Shown here: piece by piece, positions 5,515 to 11,685 of the stretch
How positions within the stretch are numbered: the first letter of the stretch is position 1
Layout of the letters: each line of letters starts with the position of its first letter
Source of the DNA: an uncultured Oscillospiraceae bacterium
GTDB taxonomy: Bacteria; Bacillota; Clostridia; Oscillospirales; Oscillospiraceae
Assembly (NCBI GenBank): GCA_944385645.1
Contig: CALWYA010000031.1
Span: 1-11,685, forward strand
DNA length: 11,685 nt
Reading direction: 5' to 3'
Notes under the pieces: generated by a model
Database searches by the model: none
What the model saw: only the letters and a program-made list of their open reading frames with translations
Told to the model about the DNA's origin: nothing
Translations under genes and position numbers: made by a program

Positions 5515-7472
5515 TGGCAATCGTGAAAATGAAGCGGCTCCGGCTGCTGGCCATGGGGTCGGACCGGGAGAAGCTGCTGCGCCTGCTCCAGGGCATGGGC
5601 TGCGTGGAGGTGGACCAGGCGGACCTGGACGGAGAGGGGGCCTCCCCGGAGCTGCTGGAGCAGCTGCGGGACAAGGTGTCCCGCCCCGACGACCGGTCCC
5701 TGGCCCGGGCCCGGGAGGGACAGAGCCAGGCCCAGCGGGCCCTGGCCGCCCTGGACCAGTTCGCCCCGGCCAAAGGGAATTTCCTCTCCCCCCGGCCCCA
5801 GGTGAGTCAGGCCGAGCTCTTTGACGGTCCGGCCGCCCTGGAGGCCCGGCAGGCCGCCCGGGAGATCAACGACCTGGACGGGCGGCTGGGGGCCATCCGC
5901 ACCGAGGAGCAGAAGCGGACCGCCCAGCGGGCGGCCCTGGCCCCCTGGCTCCCCCTGGACCTGCCCCTGGAGACCGAGTCCACCGGCCAGGTGGCCGTCC
6001 AGCTGGGCACCCTGCCCGCCGGCGTGTCCCTGGAGGAGGCCCGGGCGGCCCTGAAGGGGACCGAGGGCCTGGCCGATCTGAGCCAGGTGTCCGCCGACAA
6101 CACCCTGCGCTTCTGTCTGCTGCTGTGCCACAACAGCCGGGCGGAGGAGGCGCTGGAGGCCCTGAAGGAGCTGGGCTGGACCCGGTCCAGCCTGCGGGAG
6201 TGGACGGGGACGGCGGCGGAGAACGACGCCCGGCTGGCCGACGAGCTGGCCGCCCTGGCCCGGGAGAAGGAGGAGGTCCGGAAGAAGCTGTCCGCCATGG
6301 GCGGCCTGCGGCCCGCCCTGAAGCGGCTGTACGACCTGGAGGGCGTGGAGGCCAGCCGGGAGGAGTCCGGGGGGCGCCTGCTGGAGCTCAGCCAGATCTT
6401 CCTGCTGGAGGGCTGGGTGCCGGCGGACCGCTGGCCCGACGTGGAGCGGGCCCTGGACCCGTACCCCTGCGCCTGGGAGGTGTCGGACCCGACCCCGGAG
6501 GAGTACCCCCAGGTGCCGGTGGAGCTGCGGAACAACACCTTCACCCGCCCCCTGAACATGGTCACCGAGATGTACTCCCTGCCCGCCTACGGCTCGCTGG
6601 ACCCCAACCCCCTCATGGCCCCCTTCTTCGTCCTGTTTTACGGGGTGATGATGGCCGACATGGGGTACGGGCTGGCCATGCTGGCGCTGGGGTGGCTGCT
6701 GCGGTTCAAGAAGCGGGCCACGGGCACCCTGGGCCACATGGGGGGGCTGATGCTCCTGTGCGGGACCAGCACCCTGATCATGGGGGCGGTCACCGGCGGC
6801 TTTCTGGGGGACTTCCCCACCCAGCTGGCCCTGCTGCTGAACCCGGAGAGCACCTTCGCCCTGCCCGCCCTGTTCACCCCCCTGGACGACACCCTGATGA
6901 TCCTCATCGGGTGCATGGGCCTGGGGCTGGTGCAGATCGTCACCGGCATGGCCATCAGCTTCATTCAGAAGCTGCGCCGGGGGCAGATCATGGACGCGGT
7001 GTGGGAGGAGGTCACCTGGTGGCTGGTCTTCGCCGGCATCGCCCTGACCGCCCTGGGGGCGACCGACGCGGTGCTGATCCTGGGGTGCGTGATGGTGCTG
7101 GCCGGGCCCCTGATTACCGGCAAGGGCTTCGGCAAGATCACCGGCATCTTCGGCTCCCTGTATAACCACGTCACCGGCTATTTCGGCGACATTCTGTCTT
7201 ACTCCCGGCTCATGGCCCTGATGCTGGCCGGGTCGGTCATCGCCCAGGTGTTCAACACCCTGGGGGCCATTCCGGGCAACCCGGTGGTCTTCGTGGTGAT
7301 CTCGCTGCTGGGCAACACCCTGAACTTCGCCCTGAACCTGCTCAGCTGCTACGTTCACGACCTGCGGCTTCAGTGCCTGGAGTTCTTCGGAAAGTTCTAT
7401 GAGGACGGGGGCAGGCCCTTCCAGCCCCTGGACCTGCGCGCCAAATACTATGACATCGTCAAGGAAAGATAA
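5514..7472 (+). CDS. ntpI: V-type ATPase membrane subunit I (subunit a)
   Basis: This is the large membrane stator subunit, which forms the two ion half-channels against the rotating proteolipid ring and anchors the peripheral stalks. The 652-residue length is usual for bacterial subunit I. Residues 1 to about 350 are a soluble, helical, charged arm. From N-P-L-M-A-P-F-F (365 onward) come about seven to eight membrane segments, including the F-Y-G-x-x-M-x-D-M-G-Y-G motif. The G-D-I-L-S-Y-S-R-L-M-A-L motif contains R565, the expected essential arginine facing the proteolipid carboxylate. The C-terminal H-D-L-R-L-Q-C-L-E-F-F-G-K-F-Y-E-D-G-G-R-P-F block is near invariant in the family. The start M-A-I-V-K-M-K matches the family N-terminus and overlaps the ntpF stop by one base, so coupling is expected; there is no strong ribosome site close to it. 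Confidence 0.95.
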   Translation: MAIVKMKRLRLLAMGSDREKLLRLLQGMGCVEVDQADLDGEGASPELLEQLRDKVSRPDDRSLARAREGQSQAQRALAALDQFAPAKGNFLSPRPQVSQAELFDGPAALEARQAAREINDLDGRLGAIRTEEQKRTAQRAALAPWLPLDLPLETESTGQVAVQLGTLPAGVSLEEARAALKGTEGLADLSQVSADNTLRFCLLLCHNSRAEEALEALKELGWTRSSLREWTGTAAENDARLADELAALAREKEEVRKKLSAMGGLRPALKRLYDLEGVEASREESGGRLLELSQIFLLEGWVPADRWPDVERALDPYPCAWEVSDPTPEEYPQVPVELRNNTFTRPLNMVTEMYSLPAYGSLDPNPLMAPFFVLFYGVMMADMGYGLAMLALGWLLRFKKRATGTLGHMGGLMLLCGTSTLIMGAVTGGFLGDFPTQLALLLNPESTFALPALFTPLDDTLMILIGCMGLGLVQIVTGMAISFIQKLRRGQIMDAVWEEVTWWLVFAGIALTALGATDAVLILGCVMVLAGPLITGKGFGKITGIFGSLYNHVTGYFGDILSYSRLMALMLAGSVIAQVFNTLGAIPGNPVVFVVISLLGNTLNFALNLLSCYVHDLRLQCLEFFGKFYEDGGRPFQPLDLRAKYYDIVKER

Positions 7473-7486
7473 GGAGGAACTGTATC

Positions 7487-7969
7487 ATGGGAATTTTTGA
7501 GATCTCCAGCGGCGCCGCCCTGGGTATGCTGGGCGCGGGCCTGGCCGTCTGTCTGGCCGGCGCGGGCAGCGCCCGCGGCACCGGCATCGCCGGCGAGGCG
7601 GGCACCGGCCTGCTCAGCGAGGACCCCTCCAAGTTCGGCAAGGTGATGATCCTGCAGGTCATCCCCGGCACCCAGGGCCTGTACGGCCTGGTGGTGGGCT
7701 TCATGTGCCTGCTGCGCATGGGCCTGCTGGACGGCAGCTATGTGGACATGACCCTCATCGAGGGGCTGCGGTATCTCATGGCCTGTCTGCCCATCGCCAT
7801 CGGCGGCGGCGTGTCCGCCGTGGCCCAGGGCCGGGTGGCCGCCGGCTCCATCAACCTGCTGGCCAAAAAGCCGGAGGACTGGTCCAAGGGCATGGTGCTG
7901 TGCATCACGGTGGAGTTCTACGCCATCCTGTCCCTGCTGATCTCCCTGATCATGCTCATCAGCATTTAA
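7487..7969 (+). CDS. ntpK: V-type ATPase proteolipid subunit K (rotor ring c subunit)
   Basis: A 160-residue, four-helix duplicated proteolipid that forms the ion-carrying rotor ring in the membrane. Aligned from memory to Enterococcus hirae NtpK, the Na+ ligands are kept: I-P-G-T-Q-G-L-Y-G gives T62 and Q63 (E. hirae T64, Q65), A-Q-G-R-V gives Q114 (Q110), and V-E-F-Y-A-I-L gives the ion-carrying E143 (E139). The backbone-ligand position L61 is I59 here, and E. hirae Y68 is Y66. This predicts Na+ rather than H+ as coupling ion. Only the C-terminal hairpin carries the carboxylate, as usual for 16-kDa forms. The start follows a near-perfect AAGGAGG site (7471-7477), the strongest in the operon, fitting the multi-copy need for this subunit. 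Confidence 0.97.
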   Translation: MGIFEISSGAALGMLGAGLAVCLAGAGSARGTGIAGEAGTGLLSEDPSKFGKVMILQVIPGTQGLYGLVVGFMCLLRMGLLDGSYVDMTLIEGLRYLMACLPIAIGGGVSAVAQGRVAAGSINLLAKKPEDWSKGMVLCITVEFYAILSLLISLIMLISI

Positions 7970-7995
7970 GACGGCCGGACAAAGGGGACGTTTTT

Positions 7996-8685
7996 ATGGA
8001 AGGAATCGAGAAAATCACCGCCAAAATCGCCCAGGACGCCCGGGACGAGGTCCGGCGGGTGCAAGAGGAGGCCGGCGCTCAGGCCCAGGCCGCGCTGGCC
8101 GAGGCCCGGGCCCAGGCGGACCGGGAGCGGGCGTCCATCCTGGACCGGGGCCGCCGGGCCGCCGGCGAGCGGCTGGAGCGGCTGACCTCGGCCGCCGGCA
8201 TGGAGCGGCGCAAGCTGGAGCTGGCCGCCCGGCAGGAGGTGGTGGGCGAGGCCTTTGACCTGGCCCTGGAGAAGCTGTGCGCCCTGCCCGAGGAGGAGTA
8301 CGTCAGACTTCTCACCGCCCTGGTGCTGGAGGCCTCCTCCACCGGCCGGGAGCAGCTGATCTTCTCCCCCCGGGACCGGGCTCAGATCGGCAAGCAGGTG
8401 GTGGTGGCTGCCAACGAGGCCCTGGCCAGCCAGGCGGCCCCCGAGCTGCCAGACGGCCTCACCGACTCCAAGGTGGGCGCCTTCCTGGGCAAGGTGGTCA
8501 ACACCACCGCCGCCATGGTGGCGGGCACCGGCATGCTCACCCTGTCCCAGGAGACCCGGGACATCCGGGGGGGCTTCATCCTGGTGGACGGGGACGTGGA
8601 GGTCAACTGCGCCTTCGAGACCATGCTGGCCCTGGAGCGGGAGAAGCTGGAGCGCCAGGCGGCGGAGAGGCTCTTTGAGAGATAG
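7996..8685 (+). CDS. ntpE: V-type ATPase peripheral stalk subunit E
   Basis: Subunit E pairs with the G/H subunit (first gene of this operon) to form the peripheral stalks that stop the A/B head from rotating. The 229-residue product shows a long N-terminal charged Ala/Glu/Arg helix (about 1-90, coiled-coil like) starting M-E-G-I-E-K-I-T-A-K-I. A globular C-terminal domain follows, with the family block R-D-I-R-G-G-F-I-L-V-D-G-D-V-E-V-N-C-A-F near 190-210, which matches the usual 'GG.il...dg.i..n.tf' pattern of E subunits. AAAGGGG (7981-7987) lies 8 bases ahead of the ATG, 26 bases after ntpK. Its stop codon (TAG, 8683-8685) lies inside the first GAGATAG unit of the repeat array that follows, so the array has shaped or replaced the original gene end. 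Confidence 0.92.
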   Translation: MEGIEKITAKIAQDARDEVRRVQEEAGAQAQAALAEARAQADRERASILDRGRRAAGERLERLTSAAGMERRKLELAARQEVVGEAFDLALEKLCALPEEEYVRLLTALVLEASSTGREQLIFSPRDRAQIGKQVVVAANEALASQAAPELPDGLTDSKVGAFLGKVVNTTAAMVAGTGMLTLSQETRDIRGGFILVDGDVEVNCAFETMLALEREKLERQAAERLFER

Positions 8686-8720
8686 GAGATAGGAGATAGA
8701 AGATAGGAGATAGAAGATGA
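8679..8720 (+). repeat. Tandem heptad repeat (GAGATAG)n overlapping the ntpE stop
   Basis: Six consecutive 7-base units run GAGATAG, GAGATAG, GAGATAG, AAGATAG, GAGATAG, AAGATGA. The period is exactly 7 with substitutions confined to the first base until the last, degenerate unit. The first unit supplies the TAG stop of ntpE. Being in a polymerase-slippage-prone form, the copy number may vary between strains. The same motif returns inverted at 8791-8821. Confidence 0.9.
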
Positions 8721-8822
8721 CAGATAAGGTCAAAGCGGCCATGGGCCGGCCCCTACGGTTCCAAAAAGCTGGAGCGGGCGCAGTCCAATACTCCTATCTC
8801 CTATCTCCACACTCCTATCTCA
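8679..8822. repeat. Inverted-repeat element between ntpE and ntpC
   Basis: GAGATAGGAGATAGGAG (8679-8695) has a perfect 17-bp inverse copy at 8791-8807, and a further partial inverse copy (CTCCTATCTC) lies at 8812-8821. About 95 bases lie between the main arms. They include GGGCCGGCCC (8743-8752) followed by CTACGG. The arrangement resembles a small palindromic intergenic element (MITE- or REP-like) lodged in the operon, but it has no coding capacity, no clear target-site duplication, and I cannot check for other copies. In RNA it would form a long stem with a large loop just upstream of the ntpC ribosome site. Confidence 0.7.
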
Positions 8823-8840
8823 GAAAAAAGGGGTGATATT

Positions 8841-9821
8841 TTGTCCCGCAGAAAAGACACCGATTACATCATGATCTCCGCCCGGGTCCGGGCCATGGAG
8901 AACCGGCTGCTCACCCGGGAGCGCCTGGACCGGATGATCGACGCCCGGGACGACGGGGAGGCCCGGAAGGTGCTCTCCGAGTGCGGCTACCGGGAGGACC
9001 TGGGCCTGGACGAGGCCCTGCGGCTGGCCCGGGCCGAGGTGTTCCGCGACTTGGAGCACGCCGTCCCGGACCCCCGGCTGGTGGAGATCTTTCAGATCAA
9101 GTACGACTATCACAACGCCAAGGCCATTCTGAAGGCGGAGGCGGTGGGGGCCGACCCGGAGCGGCTGCTGCTGGCCGGGGGGCGGTACGACCCCGCCGAG
9201 CTGCTGGATCGGTGGCGGCGGGAGGAGCGGCTCCCCGGGGCCCAGGAGTTCGTCCGGGCCATGGGGGAGGCCAAGGCCGTTCTGGCCGACAGCCGCGACC
9301 CCCAGCGGGCCGACCTGCTGCTGGACCGGGCCTGCTATGAGGAGATGGGGCAGCTGGCCAGAGAGCTGGACAGCCCCTTCCTCCAGGGCTATGTGCGCCT
9401 GAGCGTGGACGCGGCCAACCTGCGCACCGCCGTGCGGGTGTACCGCATGGGCAAGGAGGGGGACTTCCTGCGGCAGGCCCTGCTGCCCGGGGGCAATGTG
9501 TCCCCCCAGTCGGTGGCCGCCGCCCGGCGGGAGGCCCTGGACGAGGTGTTCGCCTCCGGCCCCCTGGCGCCGGCCGCCCGGCTGGGCTCCCGGCTGCTCC
9601 AGGCGGAGGGGACCCTGACGGAGTTCGAGCGGGAGTGCGACAACGCCCTCACCGCCTATCTGGCCGACGGCCGGCGGGTCCCCTTCGGGGAGGAGCCGGT
9701 GATCGGGTATCTCTACGCCCGGGAGCAGGAGCTGACCGCCATCCGCTCCATCTTCGCCGGGCGGGCGGCGGGCCTGGACGGGGACACCATCCGGTCCCGG
9801 CTGCGCCGGACCTATGGATAA
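8841..9821 (+). CDS. ntpC: V-type ATPase subunit C (central stalk adaptor, d-like)
   Basis: This is the funnel-shaped all-helical subunit that couples the central shaft (D, F) to the proteolipid ring. The 326-residue length and predominantly helical, charged composition fit. The N-terminus D-T-D-Y-I-M-I-S-A-R-V-R-A-M-E-N-R-L-L matches the family opening 'Y.y..aRiRa.E..LL', followed by the conserved D-R-M-I-D-A segment and, further on, Y-D-Y-H-N-A-K at about 92-98. TTG 8841 is chosen as start because AGGGGTGAT (8829-8837) lies a few bases ahead and the family N-terminus begins there; the next ATG (8871) would cut into it. It sits downstream of the repeat element. The weak start codon suits a subunit present once per complex. 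Confidence 0.92.
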   Translation: MSRRKDTDYIMISARVRAMENRLLTRERLDRMIDARDDGEARKVLSECGYREDLGLDEALRLARAEVFRDLEHAVPDPRLVEIFQIKYDYHNAKAILKAEAVGADPERLLLAGGRYDPAELLDRWRREERLPGAQEFVRAMGEAKAVLADSRDPQRADLLLDRACYEEMGQLARELDSPFLQGYVRLSVDAANLRTAVRVYRMGKEGDFLRQALLPGGNVSPQSVAAARREALDEVFASGPLAPAARLGSRLLQAEGTLTEFERECDNALTAYLADGRRVPFGEEPVIGYLYAREQELTAIRSIFAGRAAGLDGDTIRSRLRRTYG

Positions 9822-9834
9822 GGGGGGAGCGGGA

Positions 9835-10143
9835 ATGTACAAGATCGCCGTCCTGGGCGACTCGGACAGCGTGCTGGGCTTTCGGGCCCTGGGCCTGGAG
9901 GCCTGCCCCGTCTCCGACCCCGAGGAGGGCCGGCAGGCCCTCCACCGCATGGCCCGGGAGAACTACGCCATCATCTACATGACCGAGCAGCTGGCCAGCC
10001 AGCTGAAGCACGACATCGACCGGTACAAGGACGCCCTCACGCCGGCCGTCATCCTGATCCCCGGCAAGGAGGGCTCCCTGGGCATCGGCATGGCCAATGT
10101 CAAGACCGCCGTGGAGCGGGCGGTGGGGGCCGACATCCTGTGA
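9835..10143 (+). CDS. ntpG: V-type ATPase subunit F (NtpG in E. hirae naming)
   Basis: This is a central-stalk subunit that binds the D shaft and modulates rotation. The 102-residue product has the Rossmann-like opening M-Y-K-I-A-V-L-G-D-S-D-S-V-L-G-F-R-A-L-G, typical for the family. It is followed by Y-A-I-I-Y-M-T-E (about 43-50), a V-I-L-I-P strand near 71-75 and a C-terminal helix ending G-A-D-I-L. ATG 9835 is chosen over an in-frame ATG at 9814 because the G-rich ribosome site (9822-9829) lies between them and the family N-terminus is M-y-K-I. Its TGA overlaps the GTG start of the acetyltransferase gene (GTGA, 10140-10143). In archaeal naming this gene is atpF. Confidence 0.95.
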   Translation: MYKIAVLGDSDSVLGFRALGLEACPVSDPEEGRQALHRMARENYAIIYMTEQLASQLKHDIDRYKDALTPAVILIPGKEGSLGIGMANVKTAVERAVGADIL

Positions 10144-10637
10144 GCCGGGAGGACTGGGTCCTGGTCCCGGCCGCCCCCGGGGAGGCGGAGGGGGCCATGG
10201 AGCTCATCCGCGGCCGGGTGGCCTGGATGGACCGACAGGACATCGACCAGTGGAACCGCTCGGGCTATCTGGACCACTACCCCCTGGCGTTCTTCCGGGA
10301 GGAGGCCCGTCTGGGCCGGCTGTACTTCCTGAAGGACGCTGCGGGGGAGCGGCTCGCCTGCGCCATCCTCCTGGAGGAGGACGTGCGGTGGCCCGACGAC
10401 CCGCCCGCCCTGTACATCCACAGCCTGGCCGGGGCGGTGGGCCGCCCCGGAGCGGGGGAGCAGATGCTCCTGCGCTGCATGGAGCTGGCCCGGGCCAGGG
10501 GGAAAGCGTATGTCCGCCTGGACTGCCCCATGGCCAACGGCCCCCTGAACGCCTACTATGAGGGGCTGGGCTTCCGGCTGGCCGGCAGCGTGAACGAGGA
10601 CTGGTACGTGGGCAATCTCCGGCAGTACCGGCTCTGA
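10140..10637 (+). CDS. GNAT-like acetyltransferase embedded in the V-ATPase operon
   Basis: A 165-residue protein that looks like a GCN5-related N-acetyltransferase; members transfer acetyl from acetyl-CoA to an amine. N-terminal D-Q-W-N-R-S-G-Y-L-D-H-Y-P (36-48) resembles the Q-W...Y-P opening seen in clostridial GNATs. The central L-Y-I-H-S-L-A strand (91-97) leads into G-R-P-G-A-G-E-Q-M-L-L (101-111), a degenerate version of the acetyl-CoA loop with G where Q/R is usual at its first position. Then Y-V-R-L-D-C (124-129) and N-x-x-L-N-A-Y-Y-E-G-L-G-F (133-145) match the last conserved block. It starts on GTG with a 4-base overlap with ntpG and lies 59 bases before ntpA, so it is co-transcribed. 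It is not part of the standard ATPase gene set; the substrate is unknown. Confidence 0.8.
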   Translation: MSREDWVLVPAAPGEAEGAMELIRGRVAWMDRQDIDQWNRSGYLDHYPLAFFREEARLGRLYFLKDAAGERLACAILLEEDVRWPDDPPALYIHSLAGAVGRPGAGEQMLLRCMELARARGKAYVRLDCPMANGPLNAYYEGLGFRLAGSVNEDWYVGNLRQYRL

Positions 10638-10639
10638 GA

Positions 10640-10656
10640 GCCGCCGCGCGGGCGGC
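10640..10656 (+). promoter_or_regulatory. GC hairpin between the acetyltransferase gene and ntpA
   Basis: GCCGCC (10640-10645) pairs with GGCGGC (10651-10656) around GCGCG, starting 2 bases after the acetyltransferase stop. There is no T-run, so it should not stop transcription. It may protect or process the message between the stalk genes and the catalytic genes, or may be incidental in such GC-rich DNA. Confidence 0.35.
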
Positions 10657-10696
10657 GGACAGACCGGAGAAGTCAAAGGAAAGAAGGTAAAAGCCT

Positions 10697-11685
10697 ATGG
10701 GTAAGATCGTCAAGGTCTCCGGCCCGCTGGTGGTGGCCACGGGGATGGAGGAGGCCAACATGGCCGACGTGGTCCGGGTGGGCGAGCAGCGCCTGATCGG
10801 GGAGATCCTGAACATGAGCGGCGGCTCCGCCTCCATCCAGGTGTACGAGGAGACCTCCGGCCTGGGCCCCGGGGCCGAGGTGGTCACCACCGGCGCCCCC
10901 CTGTCCGTGGAGCTGGGCCCCGGCCTGATTGAGAACATCTACGACGGCATCCAGCGCCCCCTGGAGGTTATCCGGGAGCGGACCCACAGCAACAACCTCC
11001 CCCGGGGCGTGGAGGTCCCCGCCCTGGACCGGGAGAAGAAGTGGGACTTCACCGCCGTGGCCGCCCCCGGGGACGTGGTGTCGGGGGGCGACGTGCTGGG
11101 CACCGTCCAGGAGACCGACTCCATCCTCCACAAGATCATGGTGCCCCCCAACCGGAAGGGGAAGGTGGTCTCCATCCAGTCGGGCAGCTACACCGTCACC
11201 GAGCCGGTGTGCGTCCTGGAGGAGGAGAACGGCCAGAAGGTGGAGCTGCCCATGATGCAGAAGTGGCCCGTCCGGGTGGGCCGGCCCTACAAGCGCAAGC
11301 ACCCGCCCCTGGTCCCCCTCCAGTCGGGCCAGCGGATCGTGGACACCTTCTTCCCGGTGGCCAAGGGGGGCACCGCCGCCATCCCCGGGCCCTTCGGCTC
11401 GGGCAAGACGGTGATGCAGCACGCCCTGGCCAAGTGGTCCGACGTGGACGTGGTGGTCTACATCGGCTGCGGCGAGCGGGGCAACGAGATGACCGACGTG
11501 CTCCGGGAGTTCCCCGAGCTGGTGGACCCCCGCACGGGCCAGTCCCTGATGAAGCGCACCGTCCTCATCGCCAACACCTCCGACATGCCGGTGGCCGCCC
11601 GTGAGGCGTCCATCTACACCGGCATCACCATCGCCGAGTACTTCCGGGACATGGGCTACGACGTGGCCGTCATCGCCGACTCCAC
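10697..11685 (+). CDS. ntpA: V-type ATPase catalytic subunit A (partial, cut by window end)
   Basis: This is the catalytic nucleotide-binding subunit of the A3B3 head; it hydrolyses ATP to drive rotation or makes ATP in reverse. The visible 329 codons cover the N-terminal beta-barrel (G-K-I-V-K-V-S-G-P-L-V-V from residue 2), the A-specific insertion domain (about 115-185) and the start of the catalytic domain. The Walker A loop G-P-F-G-S-G-K-T is at 231-238, and the G-C-G-E-R-G-N-E-M-T-D-V-L block carries E260, aligned with the catalytic glutamate. It then runs to V-I-A-D-S at the window edge, just where the conserved D-S-T-S-R-W motif begins. The ATG at 10697 follows an AGAAGGT ribosome site (10682-10688). 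The reading frame is intact to the edge. Genes for subunits B and D are expected next. Confidence 0.97.
   Translation, partial: MGKIVKVSGPLVVATGMEEANMADVVRVGEQRLIGEILNMSGGSASIQVYEETSGLGPGAEVVTTGAPLSVELGPGLIENIYDGIQRPLEVIRERTHSNNLPRGVEVPALDREKKWDFTAVAAPGDVVSGGDVLGTVQETDSILHKIMVPPNRKGKVVSIQSGSYTVTEPVCVLEEENGQKVELPMMQKWPVRVGRPYKRKHPPLVPLQSGQRIVDTFFPVAKGGTAAIPGPFGSGKTVMQHALAKWSDVDVVVYIGCGERGNEMTDVLREFPELVDPRTGQSLMKRTVLIANTSDMPVAAREASIYTGITIAEYFRDMGYDVAVIADS

Noticed and set aside
5361..7358. Very long minus-strand open frame (665 codons) opposite ntpI
   Set aside because: It is Gln/Gly/His/Pro-rich with no recognisable domain, a by-product of strong third-position GC bias in ntpI.
8679..8822. 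CRISPR-like reading of the GAGATAG repeats
   Set aside because: Units are 7 bases, directly abutting with no spacers, and no cas gene is nearby; it is a tandem/inverted repeat.
8679..8822. Intrinsic terminator between ntpE and ntpC
   Set aside because: The loop is about 95 bases, the arms are only moderately GC and no T-run follows the right arm.

Overview
The window is high-GC, tightly packed chromosomal DNA with strong Shine-Dalgarno sites, several GTG/TTG starts and Bacillota-type gene content (RsfS, a DgkB/YegS-type lipid kinase, AzlCD, and an ntp-type V/A-ATPase operon). The codon bias towards G/C at third positions and the family content suggest a gut-type, GC-rich clostridium such as a member of the Oscillospiraceae (Flavonifractor/Oscillibacter-like). 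That placement is an inference; no 16S or other decisive marker is present. I see no tRNA, rRNA, CRISPR array or transposase.

Left part (1-4894). A short upstream stretch with potential RNA hairpins precedes rsfS (ribosomal silencing factor). A perfect 11-bp hairpin between convergent genes separates rsfS from a minus-strand diacylglycerol/lipid kinase gene. Divergent from the kinase is a three-gene operon, azlC-azlD-SDR: a two-component branched-chain amino acid exporter followed by a FabG-like reductase. The reductase carries a signature that I associate with the EF-P 5-aminopentanone reductase (YmfI) group. A separate promoter then drives a single membrane-anchored DUF4015-like protein, closed by a textbook intrinsic terminator at 4854-4894.

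Right part (4895-11685). An AT-rich regulatory stretch carries a good sigma-A promoter. A perfect 7-2-7 palindrome overlaps its -10 element and likely start point, and a GC-rich structured leader follows. It drives a V/A-type ATPase operon in the gene order of Enterococcus hirae ntpFIKECGA: peripheral stalk G/H (ntpF), membrane subunit a/I (ntpI), proteolipid (ntpK), stalk E (ntpE), central stalk adaptor C/d (ntpC), subunit F (ntpG), and the catalytic A subunit (ntpA, cut by the window end). Subunits B and D should follow outside the window. The proteolipid keeps the residues that coordinate Na+ in E. hirae NtpK, so the machine is probably a Na+ pump or Na+-driven synthase.

Two things depart from the standard operon. 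A GNAT-like acetyltransferase gene is inserted between ntpG and ntpA, translationally coupled by a GTGA overlap. A heptad-repeat/inverted-repeat element lies between ntpE and ntpC, and its first repeat unit forms the end of ntpE. I found no clearly new defence or mobile system. The best leads are the embedded acetyltransferase, the repeat element and the regulatory architecture at the ATPase promoter.
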